Shown: piece after piece, positions 46,416 to 56,027 of the stretch
Numbering within the stretch: position 1 is the first letter of the stretch
Layout: the number at the start of each line of letters is the position of its first letter
Assembly: GCF_007655135.1 (NCBI RefSeq)
Contig: NC_045133.1
Location: 3,534,001 to 3,598,000 of the forward strand
DNA from: Punica granatum
Lineage: Eukaryota > Streptophyta > Magnoliopsida > Myrtales > Lythraceae
Length of the DNA: 64,000 nucleotides
Reading direction: 5' to 3'
Position numbers and translations under genes: made by a program
The notes under the pieces: generated by a model
Told to the model about the DNA's origin: nothing
The model's input: the letters and a program-made list of their open reading frames with translations, nothing else
Databases searched by the model: none

Positions 46416-49400
46416 ATGAGCTTTCATGTCCGAAATGAGCGCAGAGCCGGGTTGAGATTTCAAGCTCCGAATGCCCGACAGGAGTGGGTCCCTAGAGGAT
46501 CTGCGAATGCTCCTCCTCCTGCTGCTACTCCTGTCAACCCACCATCGAGCTTTAATCTGAACTCTAATGGAAATGGCGGTGACTCGAATAACTCCACAGC
46601 TGCACCTGACAGTCGGGTGCGCAATGGACGGAGATTTGCTAGCTCTCATGGGTGCAATGGGCTGAGTGATCATGTTCCTGTTCCCAGGGCCAATCATGGA
46701 CCGAGGGGCCACTCAAGTCGACCCATGAGCCAACGAAGGGGGAAAGAGAAGGAGAAAGATCGGAGTGGCGATCCCCTTGATGAATCCAAGTTCTTTAAGG
46801 ACCCGAACCTTCCCCAACTGGTGCAGGAGATTCAGGAGAAGCTTACCAGAGGCGCTGTTGAATGCATGATCTGCTATGAGATGGTCCGTAGGACTGCTAC
46901 CATCTGGTCCTGCTCGAGCTGTTATTCAATCTTCCACCTCAACTGCATAAAGAAGTGGGCCCGCGCCCCCACATCCGTGGACTTGTCTGCTGAGAAGAGC
47001 AGTGGTAATAACTGGCGTTGCCCGGGATGCCAACGGGTGCAGCTAACATCGTCCAAGGAAATTCAGTATTTGTGTTTCTGTGGGAAAAGGACCGACCCAC
47101 CGTCTGACTTGTACTTGACCCCACATTCCTGTGGTGAGCCCTGTGGGAAGCCATTGGAGAGAAATGTACTTTCTACGGGTGAGAGTGCAGAGGATCTCTG
47201 CCCCCATGTCTGTGTCTTGCAGTGCCATCCAGGTCCATGCCCTCCTTGCAAGCAATTTGCTCCTCCAAGGGTTTGCCCTTGCGGCAAGGAAACTATCACG
47301 ACACGATGCTCTGACAGGAAGCCTGTTCTCACTTGTGGCCAGCGTTGTGATAAGCTTCTTGATTGTGGACGCCACCAGTGCGAGCGGTCCTGCCATGTGG
47401 GCCCCTGTGATCCCTGTCAGGTGCTCTTCAATGCATCTTGCTTCTGCAAGAAAAAGGTTGAGGTTGTTCTTTGTGGAGACATGGCTGTGAAGGGTGAGGT
47501 GGACATGGAGAGTGGAGTTTTCTCATGTACTTCTTCTTGCGGAAAGAAGCTCAGTTGTGGTAATCACGATTGTCTCGAAGTGTGCCACCCAGGGCCTTGC
47601 GGGGATTGCGCCTTAACACCGGGAAAGGTTAGAACCTGCTACTGTGGGAATACAAACTTGCAGATGGAGGAAAGGAAGAGCTGTTTGGATCCGATTCCGA
47701 CTTGTTCTGAAGTGTGTGGGAAGCTTCTCCCTTGTAAGATCCACTCATGTAAAGACAAGTGTCATGCTGGGGATTGCGGACCTTGTCCAGCGACTGTGAC
47801 ACAGAAGTGCAGATGCGGGTTAACCTCTAGAACTGTCAAGTGCTATCAGACAGTAGAGGAGTCATTCACGTGCGACAAACCGTGTGGGAGGAAGAAGAAC
47901 TGTGGTAGACACCGATGCAGTGAGCGGTGCTGCCCCTTGTCGAACTCCTCCTCCTCATCTAGTAGGACTGGTGGTGAGTGGGACCCTCATTTCTGCTCAA
48001 TGCCGTGTGGGAAGAAGCTTCGGTGTGGACAGCACTCTTGTGAAACTCTCTGTCACAGTGGGCATTGCCCTCCTTGCCTTGAGACAATCTTCACAGACTT
48101 GACCTGTGCCTGTGGGAGGACCTCAATTCCTCCTCCATTGCCTTGTGGGACCCCTCCTCCCTCGTGCCAACTCCCCTGCTCGGCTCCTCAACCGTGCGGG
48201 CACTCTTCCTCTCACAGCTGCCACTTCGGGGAGTGCCCTCCTTGCTCAGTTCCGGTGGCAAAGGAATGCGTTGGAGGACATGTGATCCTTCGTAACATTC
48301 CTTGTGGATCCAAGGATATTCGATGCAATAAACTCTGTGGCAAGACTCGGCAGTGTGGGCTCCATGCTTGCGGGCGGACTTGCCACCCACCACCTTGTGA
48401 TATGAACATGCCCGAGGACCCTAACCAGAAGGGCTCGTGCGGGCAGATATGTGGGGCCCCCAGGAGAGACTGTAGACATACATGTAAAGCACCTTGTCAC
48501 CCTTTGGCTCCTTGCCCTGATAATAGATGTGATTTTTCCGCCACAATCACTTGCTCATGTGGCCGTTTGTCGGCCACTGTGCCCTGTGATGCTGGCGGGT
48601 TGAGTGGTAACTTTGCTACTGATAATGTATTTGAAGCTTCCATTATTCAGAAGTTGCCGGCACCCCTTCAACCTGTGGAAAGTACTGCTGGGGGGAAGAA
48701 AGTCCCACTCGGGCAGAGGAAGCTCATGTGTGATGAGGAATGCTCGAAATTGGAGCGGAAGCGGCTTCTTGCTGATGCCTTTGATATTGCGACCCCGAAC
48801 TTGGAGGCCCTCCATTTTGGGGAAAGTTCAACAATCTCTGAGTCGGTTATGGATCTCTTTAGGCGCGATCCAAAGTGGGTTATGGCTGTTGAGGAGAGAT
48901 GCAAGTTCTTGGTTCTTGGGAAAGGCCGAACAGGAAGCAATGGTCTCAAGGTTCATGTCTTTTGCCCTATGCTCAAGGAGAAGAGAGATGCAGTCAGGTT
49001 AATTGCCGGGAGATGGAAGCTTGCAGTCAACTCTGCTGGTTGGGAGCCCAAGCGGTTTGTGGTGGTTCATGTGACCTCGAAATCAAAACCGCCATCTCGA
49101 GTTCTAGGTGTAAAAACTGTGAATTCCCCTCATCCACCAGTTTTTGACCCATTGGTGGATATGGACCCGAGGCTTGTGGTGTCATTCTTTGACCTCCCAA
49201 GGGAGTCCGACATAACCGGGCTCGTCCTGAGGTTTGGAGGGGAATGTGAGCTCGTCTGGCTCAATGACAAGAATGCGCTGGCAGTTTTTGGGGACCCTGC
49301 TCGGGCTGCTACTGCCCTCAGGAGACTAGACCATGGTTCGGTTTATTATGGGGTGGCTGTGGTGGTGGTTCAGAATGGACCCCCCTCCGCACTGGGAGCT

Positions 49401-49769
49401 AATGTATGGGGGGGAGCAGCGGTGTCCGCTTCTTCGAAGGGGAACCCATGGAAGAAGGCTGTGATACAAGAGGCAGGATGGAAGGAGGAAGATGACTGGA
49501 GCACGAGAAACAGTTCTTCCGACCTTCAGGCCACGGTTCTGAGCGGGAAAGAACCGCCCATTTCTGCTTCAGTTAACCGCTGGAGCGTGTTGGATTCTGA
49601 AACAGGCAACAGAACCTCTGCTTCCTCTGTTCCGTCCTCTTCTCTTAGGATTGGGGATTCCTCGAAACCGGCAGGAGGGACTTCGCATTCTTCCTCGGTG
49701 TCGGAGGCAGCGAATCCTGGTATGGAGTCAAGCGAGGTGGTTGACGACTGGGAAAAGGCTTACGACTGA
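46416..49769 (+). CDS. NFXL1: NF-X1-type zinc-finger protein NFXL1
   Basis: One uninterrupted coding exon gives 1117 residues. An N-terminal disordered region (MSFHVRNERR, Ser/Asn/Pro-rich) precedes a RING-like/PHD-like finger at about 150-206 (CMICYEMVRRTATIWSCSSC, then CIKKWARAP and WRCPGC). A long array of NF-X1 repeats follows (CG..L.CG.H.C...CH.GPC.PC pattern) to about residue 710. The C-terminal part has the R3H-like region (VMAVEERCKFLVLGKG then NGLKVHVFCPMLKEKRDAVR) and ends VDDWEKAYD. Arabidopsis NFXL1 (about 1190 aa) regulates salt, osmotic and trichothecene-defence responses and growth; the smaller NFXL2 is about 880 aa. Start 46416 is chosen over the in-frame 46317 because the latter lies near the UTR splice acceptor and lacks family similarity. 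Confidence 0.95.
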   Translation: MSFHVRNERRAGLRFQAPNARQEWVPRGSANAPPPAATPVNPPSSFNLNSNGNGGDSNNSTAAPDSRVRNGRRFASSHGCNGLSDHVPVPRANHGPRGHSSRPMSQRRGKEKEKDRSGDPLDESKFFKDPNLPQLVQEIQEKLTRGAVECMICYEMVRRTATIWSCSSCYSIFHLNCIKKWARAPTSVDLSAEKSSGNNWRCPGCQRVQLTSSKEIQYLCFCGKRTDPPSDLYLTPHSCGEPCGKPLERNVLSTGESAEDLCPHVCVLQCHPGPCPPCKQFAPPRVCPCGKETITTRCSDRKPVLTCGQRCDKLLDCGRHQCERSCHVGPCDPCQVLFNASCFCKKKVEVVLCGDMAVKGEVDMESGVFSCTSSCGKKLSCGNHDCLEVCHPGPCGDCALTPGKVRTCYCGNTNLQMEERKSCLDPIPTCSEVCGKLLPCKIHSCKDKCHAGDCGPCPATVTQKCRCGLTSRTVKCYQTVEESFTCDKPCGRKKNCGRHRCSERCCPLSNSSSSSSRTGGEWDPHFCSMPCGKKLRCGQHSCETLCHSGHCPPCLETIFTDLTCACGRTSIPPPLPCGTPPPSCQLPCSAPQPCGHSSSHSCHFGECPPCSVPVAKECVGGHVILRNIPCGSKDIRCNKLCGKTRQCGLHACGRTCHPPPCDMNMPEDPNQKGSCGQICGAPRRDCRHTCKAPCHPLAPCPDNRCDFSATITCSCGRLSATVPCDAGGLSGNFATDNVFEASIIQKLPAPLQPVESTAGGKKVPLGQRKLMCDEECSKLERKRLLADAFDIATPNLEALHFGESSTISESVMDLFRRDPKWVMAVEERCKFLVLGKGRTGSNGLKVHVFCPMLKEKRDAVRLIAGRWKLAVNSAGWEPKRFVVVHVTSKSKPPSRVLGVKTVNSPHPPVFDPLVDMDPRLVVSFFDLPRESDITGLVLRFGGECELVWLNDKNALAVFGDPARAATALRRLDHGSVYYGVAVVVVQNGPPSALGANVWGGAAVSASSKGNPWKKAVIQEAGWKEEDDWSTRNSSSDLQATVLSGKEPPISASVNRWSVLDSETGNRTSASSVPSSSLRIGDSSKPAGGTSHSSSVSEAANPGMESSEVVDDWEKAYD

Positions 49770-50232
49770 TGGGGCATGCGTATCGAAATAAGCCTTGTCC
49801 ATTCCTATTCCTCGTCGGATTTTGTTTTCTATTTTGAGAAGGAAGATTTTCTTTACCCTTCCCCGTTAGGTCGAATTGGAGTTTGGAACATTTGGTAGTT
49901 CTCCTCATATTAGTTGGAGATGGATGGATTTTCTTTTGCTGTATTTGCGTTTTCCTTGAAGAATTTCTCTCGTAATTCATTACAATCGAGGAATATAAGA
50001 AAAGAGATATTGTTTCTACGGACATTGCTGATGAATACATTCGCCGTTCGTATGGTTATTCATCTTCGGGATAGTAATGAACAAAACACGAAACCAAAAG
50101 AGAGAAAAGAAAACAACTAATGGTATTTCATTGCGGTACTATTAAAAGGTAATAGCCACTGAGGGAAAAAAAAGATCTGAGTTTTTTCCGGTACTCCATC
50201 TAATCTTCGGATTTAATTTCACTGTGGTTAAT

Positions 50233-50561
50233 CTAGTCTATGTCTACGATGCAGCAACATTGAGGAAGCGGCCCCTCGTGAGGAACACATATAGCATAAA
50301 TTTCAGAGAATCCATTGGCCATGCACATCTGCTTGCATTGATATTTCGATAGGCACGTCCCCACAAACTTGCAGTCCACTGCTTCCGATTGCTCGACTCC
50401 TGCAGAAGGACCCCAAAGTTTCTCGTAGTTAAACAGCGTAAACAAGCGAGTCGGGACAACGATAAGATCTGAAAGGACGTCTATGTTATTCACTTACCTA
50501 GAGAGAGTATGAGAGAGATGATCAGAACAGCCGCCACGAGAGTTGCTTGCTTCGAACCCAT
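50233..50561 (-). CDS. Defensin-like secreted cysteine-rich peptide
   Basis: Two exons, 50561-50498 and 50399-50233, join in phase 1 to 76 residues. A signal peptide (MGSKQATLVAAVLIISLILS) is encoded by exon 1. The mature part has eight cysteines in the order C-x5-C-x5-C-x3-C-x10-C-x9-CCC. The CxxxC and terminal CxC pairs fit the cysteine-stabilised alpha-beta fold of plant defensin-like (DEFL/LCR) peptides. The intron between the signal exon and the cysteine exon is the standard DEFL structure. Members act as antimicrobial or cell-signalling peptides; which applies here cannot be told. It is transcribed convergently with NFXL1, stop to stop about 460 bases apart. Confidence 0.85.
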
Positions 50562-50663
50562 TGATTGGACTGTAGATCCGAACAAGGAGAATGAACCGAG
50601 CAATGCAGAAAGAAAGGAACAGTTTGTATATGAGTGATGGAGTAGTGTGCGTTTGGTTAGCTA

Positions 50664-50671
50664 TTTATATA
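50664..50671 (-). promoter_or_regulatory. TATA box of the defensin-like gene
   Basis: TATATAAA on the minus strand lies about 103-110 bases upstream of the ATG at 50561, a normal position for a plant core promoter with a short leader. Confidence 0.6.
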
Positions 50672-50699
50672 GATGAAATATGAGACTTTGATCATGTTT

Positions 50700-52117
50700 C
50701 CTCATTCACTCTGTCAAGATGAGGAGCTGAGAATCTTGCGATATATCTGGATATGTATCTTCTGCCCGAAACTTCCTGTTCCAGCCGCAGGGTCCCGATG
50801 GATTACGATGAGTTTACCAAGTTATAGAGAGAAGGGTATATGTATAACAAATTAAAGAGATCAGTCAAGGAAAGAGTATATATCATGAGAATATATCTTC
50901 TCCATCGATTATCTGTCAGGCCGACGGTACGATAATGGAAATTAGAGGTTGTTGCAATTGCGTTTCTGTTCGGTGTTGTATGCGCGTAATCTCGTTAAGT
51001 GACACTAGACGAGGAAACTGGAACCTAAGCATTTGATTTGATTTGATTTCCTTGTGCAGAGCCTGCTTCCCTTTCCTCTGATCTCTTTCCTTCCAAAGTA
51101 TGAAGGGTCAGCTCCTTGAAAATACATTTTTGGTATTGAATCAGTTCCATGAATTTCCCCGGAGATCATTGCCTATGCCATACACTAAATAATAAAATGA
51201 AGAACCAAAACAAACAGATGAAAAGGAAAATAAGCAACAAGTTTTGCTGGTATGGACAAATTTTTTGTTAGAATTCTATATAACAAATTACAAAGAAAGC
51301 AACTATATATCGTGGTTACCATCATTTCCAACTGTCAAATATTTTCGAAAGAAATATGAGACGTTTAGTTGCACAATTTATTACAAATGAATGAGGTATT
51401 AAAAAAAAAAAAAGGGTTGTCTTCTGCTTGCAGACCCTCCTTTGCAGCTACGGACGTTCGATAACGTGTTCAGACAACGGCCCGAACATCAGCATGAAGA
51501 AATGCAAGGGAAAGGGATAAAAAATTGAGGAGTTTCAAATAGTTTTTGTGTGTTATTGTGGAAATAGTCGTATAACTGCCGTAAAGAACCGAGCGTTATT
51601 ACACTGAATCGGTTTTCCATCCCTATTTACGAAAAGGGCAATGAGGACACAAGGAGGCTGTCCGAATGTAAAGGCAGAGCATGTGAACTTCGTGGATGGA
51701 TTAAATTACTATGGTTCTTCGATTCTTCCGAGGAAAACATTTTTCTCAGAATCCAAACGGTCCTTGTCAGTGTCAGGGCCGGCTTCCCCCCTCCCTTCCA
51801 ACTTCCCACAGACAACATACAGTGTAGCTTTCAAAAACCACAGAGCTGAGAATTCAAGAACACAACATTTTCTTTGGCCTCCCAGGAGAGAATATACAAT
51901 ATCTACCCGGTAGCTCCTCTCTTCCTTTTCTCGGTTTCTTTTCCGCTTTCTCGAGATACGCATCTTTGCTTAGTACTCTCCGGACCTTTGGCCAATCATT
52001 TGCGCGTCGCCTTGACTGGTTTATCATGGTATTTATCTGTACGCATTTCTTGGTTTTTCATTGTCATTTGCTGAAAGTTTGTTCTTTTGCTTTCTGAAAA
52101 AATCCTTGTGCTGTTTC
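50700..52117. other. Divergent intergenic region between defensin-like gene and K+ transporter
   Basis: No further gene is supported. 51650-52117 is moderately GC-rich and probably contains the promoter and leader of the K+ transporter. Open frames at 51641-51913 and 51874-52074 are without family features. Confidence 0.4.
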
Positions 52118-55100
52118 ATGGATGCCGCATTAGGCCTCGGTGCCTTCTCTCATGGAACTCAGGTGAAGTTAGTGTTTCGGTTTTCTGTCGTCTGCTGATG
52201 CCTTTTCATTGAGCTTTTGAAGGAAAATCAGCTGTTGATGTGGAAAACAGTACACTGTTATCTCCAAAAACCAAATATCGTCTGCAGCACATATATGTTG
52301 CCGATGCGAGATCGGCTTTCTTAACAACAATAACATGAACACGCACTAAACCTTGATCCCAGCCGTATGGAATCTGTGCAAGACATTAAACTGCAGATTT
52401 TCGGGCACCAAAAGTCCTTTGCTTGGTTTCTTGATCAGAATAGTTCTCAGCCAGCCTTTAAGTTCTTTTTTACTGATCGCAAAGACATGATAATTTCAAA
52501 GGAAATTTCTGACATAATAAATGTAAAGACGGTCATTATTCTTTTTCCTATGATGGGTATGCAGAAAGAGACACGGAAGCACGTTGCTCTCTTGTCGTTC
52601 CAGAGCCTCGGAGTAGTCTATGGCCGTATAAGCACGGCTCCGTTGTACGTTTTCCAGATGATCCTGACAGAAGAATTCATATCAGATCAGACAGTGTATG
52701 AGTTCTTCTCCTTCATCTTTTGGACTCTCACCATCATTTCCTTGCTCAAGTACGCATTCATAGTTCTCAGGGCCGATGATGATGGAGAAGGTAAAAAAAC
52801 CAGTAATCTCGTCTTATGCCTATGTAATTATATAGTAATAGATATGTCATAGCGTCTTGCCTTCATCTAGTCAACTTAAATTTTCTAGATCAGCCAGCAA
52901 TGGCACATCAAAAATTGAAATTTCATCACGTATTGAAGCTTCATAAATTGGGACAGGAGTATTGAGCAACGAATACATCCAAAGTCAAAGCTTTCAGATC
53001 ACTTTGTATCAAAAATTGAAATTTCATCACGTATTGAAGCTTCATAAATTGGGATAGGAGTATTGAGTAACGAATACAACCAAAGTCAAAGCTTTCAGAT
53101 CACTTTGTTGTGAAACTTTCACTAGTAACTTACTTCCATAAACCTTCTGTAGGTGGTCCTTTTGCTCTGTACTCGTTACTGTGCAGGCACGCGAAAGTTG
53201 GCCTCCTGCCCTGCGACAGGAGTGCTGATGAAGTTATGCATTTGGATGAGACCCCAGAAAAAAAGAGCAAGAGGGATTCGAGGGCTCGGAGGGCCCTTCA
53301 AAAGTATAAGATCTGCCACTACGTTATGCTGATCTTGGCTTTGTTCGGTGCTTGTATGATAATCAACGATGGGGTCTTCACACCTGCTATCTCTGGTACG
53401 AGAAGCTCGATAATTTGTTGCTTTACTTTTGTGTTTAGTAGCAACCAACTCGATAATATTGCTTACATTTCATTCCAATCTTTTCTGGTTCCAGTTCTAT
53501 CAGCCTCAAAAGAAGTTGAACGATCACTAATTGAAATTTCTCAGCACTGTAAGTCCTTACCAACTCTTTAGGAAGTTGTCGAACTCATTTCAGTTCTCGA
53601 GCTAATCCGGTTCGTGTCTCTAATTGGCCTTTCGCTGTTGCTAGTGCCCTTCAAAAACCATGCGAAAGTTGCGGATGCCTTGGAAAAATGTAAGTTCGGA
53701 TGTTTAGCTAAGGGGCAGGATTATCGGATTTGTTAGACTGAGGTTATAATTCTGGCCTTATCATGTTCATCGATCTCTTCATTGAATTTGTCCACAGATG
53801 TACCAGTTCCTTCCGCTTGCGCAATACAGATAGTCCTCTTCACCCTGCAGCACTACGGGACTCACAAGATTGGATTCTTGTTTGCACCGATCATCACCAT
53901 TTGGCTTCTCTTCATCAGCGGAATGGGCCTCTACAACATCATACACTGGAACCCGAAGATCCTCTATGCAATATCCCCGACTTACATGTACAGATTCATC
54001 AGGAACATCGATAGAAACAGCTGGAGATCTTTGAGCAGCATTCTCCTTTGCATCGGAGGTTGGGAATACAATAAGAGTCGCCTTTTTCTTTTCCATTCAT
54101 AACAATTCGTTTTGGATTCTCATTTCTTTTTTAATTTTCAACAGGATCTGAGGCAATGTTTGCTGATTTGGGTCACTTCTCGAAGAAGTCGATTAAGGTA
54201 CATAAAAGATAGTCCTCTGCTGTTGTTATAGAATTAGTTTCCTGATAAAGGTACATGTTGATAAAAAGTAAACATCACCATTGCTGCAGATTACGTTCGC
54301 TTCCTTTGTTTATCCAGCTCTCATCTTATCTTATGCGGGGCAATCTGCATTCATATCGAAGAACTGGGGCAGGAGGGTAACTGACTTCAATCATCTCGGT
54401 AAATCTATACCCGGTAATTCAACGACTTCCATCACTTATCTCTCATTTGTTTTCTCGAGCTTCCACTCAATTCTAGCTTGTTTTCAAGTCATTTAGTCTT
54501 GACCGGGGATGGGACATGTGTTGAATGCAGAACATGCTCGGCACGTCTTTGTGTTTCTATCGCTGTTTGCTTCAGCAGTTGGGAGCCAAGCTTTGATAAC
54601 GGCCAGTTTCTCCATCATAAACCAGTGCCTGGCACTTGGCTGTTTCCCACGGTTAAAGGTCGTACATACATCGGAGAAGATTCACGGGCAGGTTTACATT
54701 CCCGATGTGAACTGGGTGCTAATGGCCCTCAGCCTTTCTGTGACGATCGGTTTTCAAAGTATTCAGCGGATAGGGTACTCTGCAGGTTCGGTTTCTTACT
54801 CGAGCTTTCGTGTTGGGTAGTATATGTTGGCATCGAAATTTATGTTTGGCCATTAGTTTTGGATCGAGATTTTATTACGTTTCCATTCCTTCGTATTTAT
54901 TGGAATAGGGAGAAAGTTTGTTCTGTTCCTTTGGAAATTCGGCCTGATAAATAACAATCCGGTTTTCTGCAGCCGTGGCTGTTGTTTGCGGGATGCTGGT
55001 GACTACTTGTCTGATGTCCCTCGTGATCGCTCTGTACTGGGAGAGGAGCCTCGTCCTCTCGGCATTCTTCCTCATATCCTTCGGTTTCGTCGAGGCCATG

Positions 55101-56027
55101 TACCTCTCAGCTTGCCTGTGGAACTTCCACAAGGGAGCGTGGTACCTCGTCGTGCTCTCAGTTCTGTTCCTGACCATCATGCTTGCCTGGCATTACGGGA
55201 CAATGCAGAAGTACGAGTTCGACCTGCAGAACAAGGTCTCGATCGAGTGGCTCACAGACTTCGGCCCTGGCCTTGGGATCTCAAGGGTACCCGGAATCGG
55301 ATTTATCCACACCGACATCATCTCAGGGATCCCTGCCTTCTTCTCGCACTTCATCACGAATCTCCCTGCCTTCCATCAAGTCCTGATCTTTGTGTCCTTC
55401 AAGCCTCTTCCCCTCCCATATGTTTCGGCAGATCAGAGGTACCTTATCGGGCGAGTGGGCCATAAGGACTATAAGATATACCGTTGCATCGTAAGGTATG
55501 GTTACTGTGACGGTCTCGGGGACACAAACGATTTTGAGGAGCAAATCATCGGTTCGATAGGAGAGTTCATATCCCTGGAAGAGAGCGACATCGAATCGCT
55601 CACCTCTCCTGAAGGGAGATTGATCGCCATTAGGACGCCAAACGAAGACGAGAAGGCCCTTCTATCCGTCAACAGCACTGACTCATTGATCTGCCCTGCA
55701 GTCTCGCCGAGCAAGGAGACCCTGGCAGGGCCGTCCCGTGGCATCCCAGTCAAGAGGAAGAAAGTCCGGTTCACCCTTCCATCGATGAGTCCTAAAATGA
55801 CTGCATCAGCAAGGGACGAGCTGCAGGAACTGGTCGATGCTCGGGAGAGCGGCATGACCTACTTCCTGGGGCAGTCCCATCTGATGGTACGAGACGGATC
55901 AAACATCCTGAAGAGAATGCTGATTGCGGTGTATGTCTTTCTCGACAAAAACTCGCGGGAGCCACCCTTGGCACTGGACATCCCTCATGTGGCCCTCGTC
56001 GAGGTCGGCATGGTCTATACCATATGA
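52118..56027 (+). CDS. HAK/KUP/KT potassium transporter
   Basis: Ten exons join in frame to 781 residues: 52118-52162, 52565-52790, 53153-53395, 53495-53548, 53645-53689, 53798-54058, 54145-54197, 54290-54398, 54531-54785, 54973-56027. The family is a proton-coupled K+ uptake system with about 12 membrane segments and a long cytosolic C-terminus. Recognisable parts are LLSFQSLGVVYGRISTAPLY, GEGGPFALYSLLCRHAKVG, FTLQHYGTHKIGFLFAP, GSEAMFADLGHFSKKSIKIT, ITASFSIINQCLALGCFPR, VYIPDVNWVLM, and the terminal EVGMVYTI. The usual VVYGD(L/I)GTSPLY has GRISTA here, which I associate with one divergent clade of the family. Exons 4, 5 and 7 are tiny (54, 45 and 53 bp) and the first exon (MDAALGLGAFSHGTQ) is the least certain. 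Length is normal, about 770-790, and no disabling change is seen. Confidence 0.88.
52907..53107 (+). repeat. 101-bp tandem duplication in transporter intron 2
   Basis: Two units, 52907-53007 and 53008-53107, both begin ATCAAAAATTGAAATTTCAT and end with CTTTCAGATCACTTTGT, with only three or four differences. The duplication lies wholly in the intron and each unit brings an extra CTTTCAG acceptor-like sequence. Confidence 0.9.
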
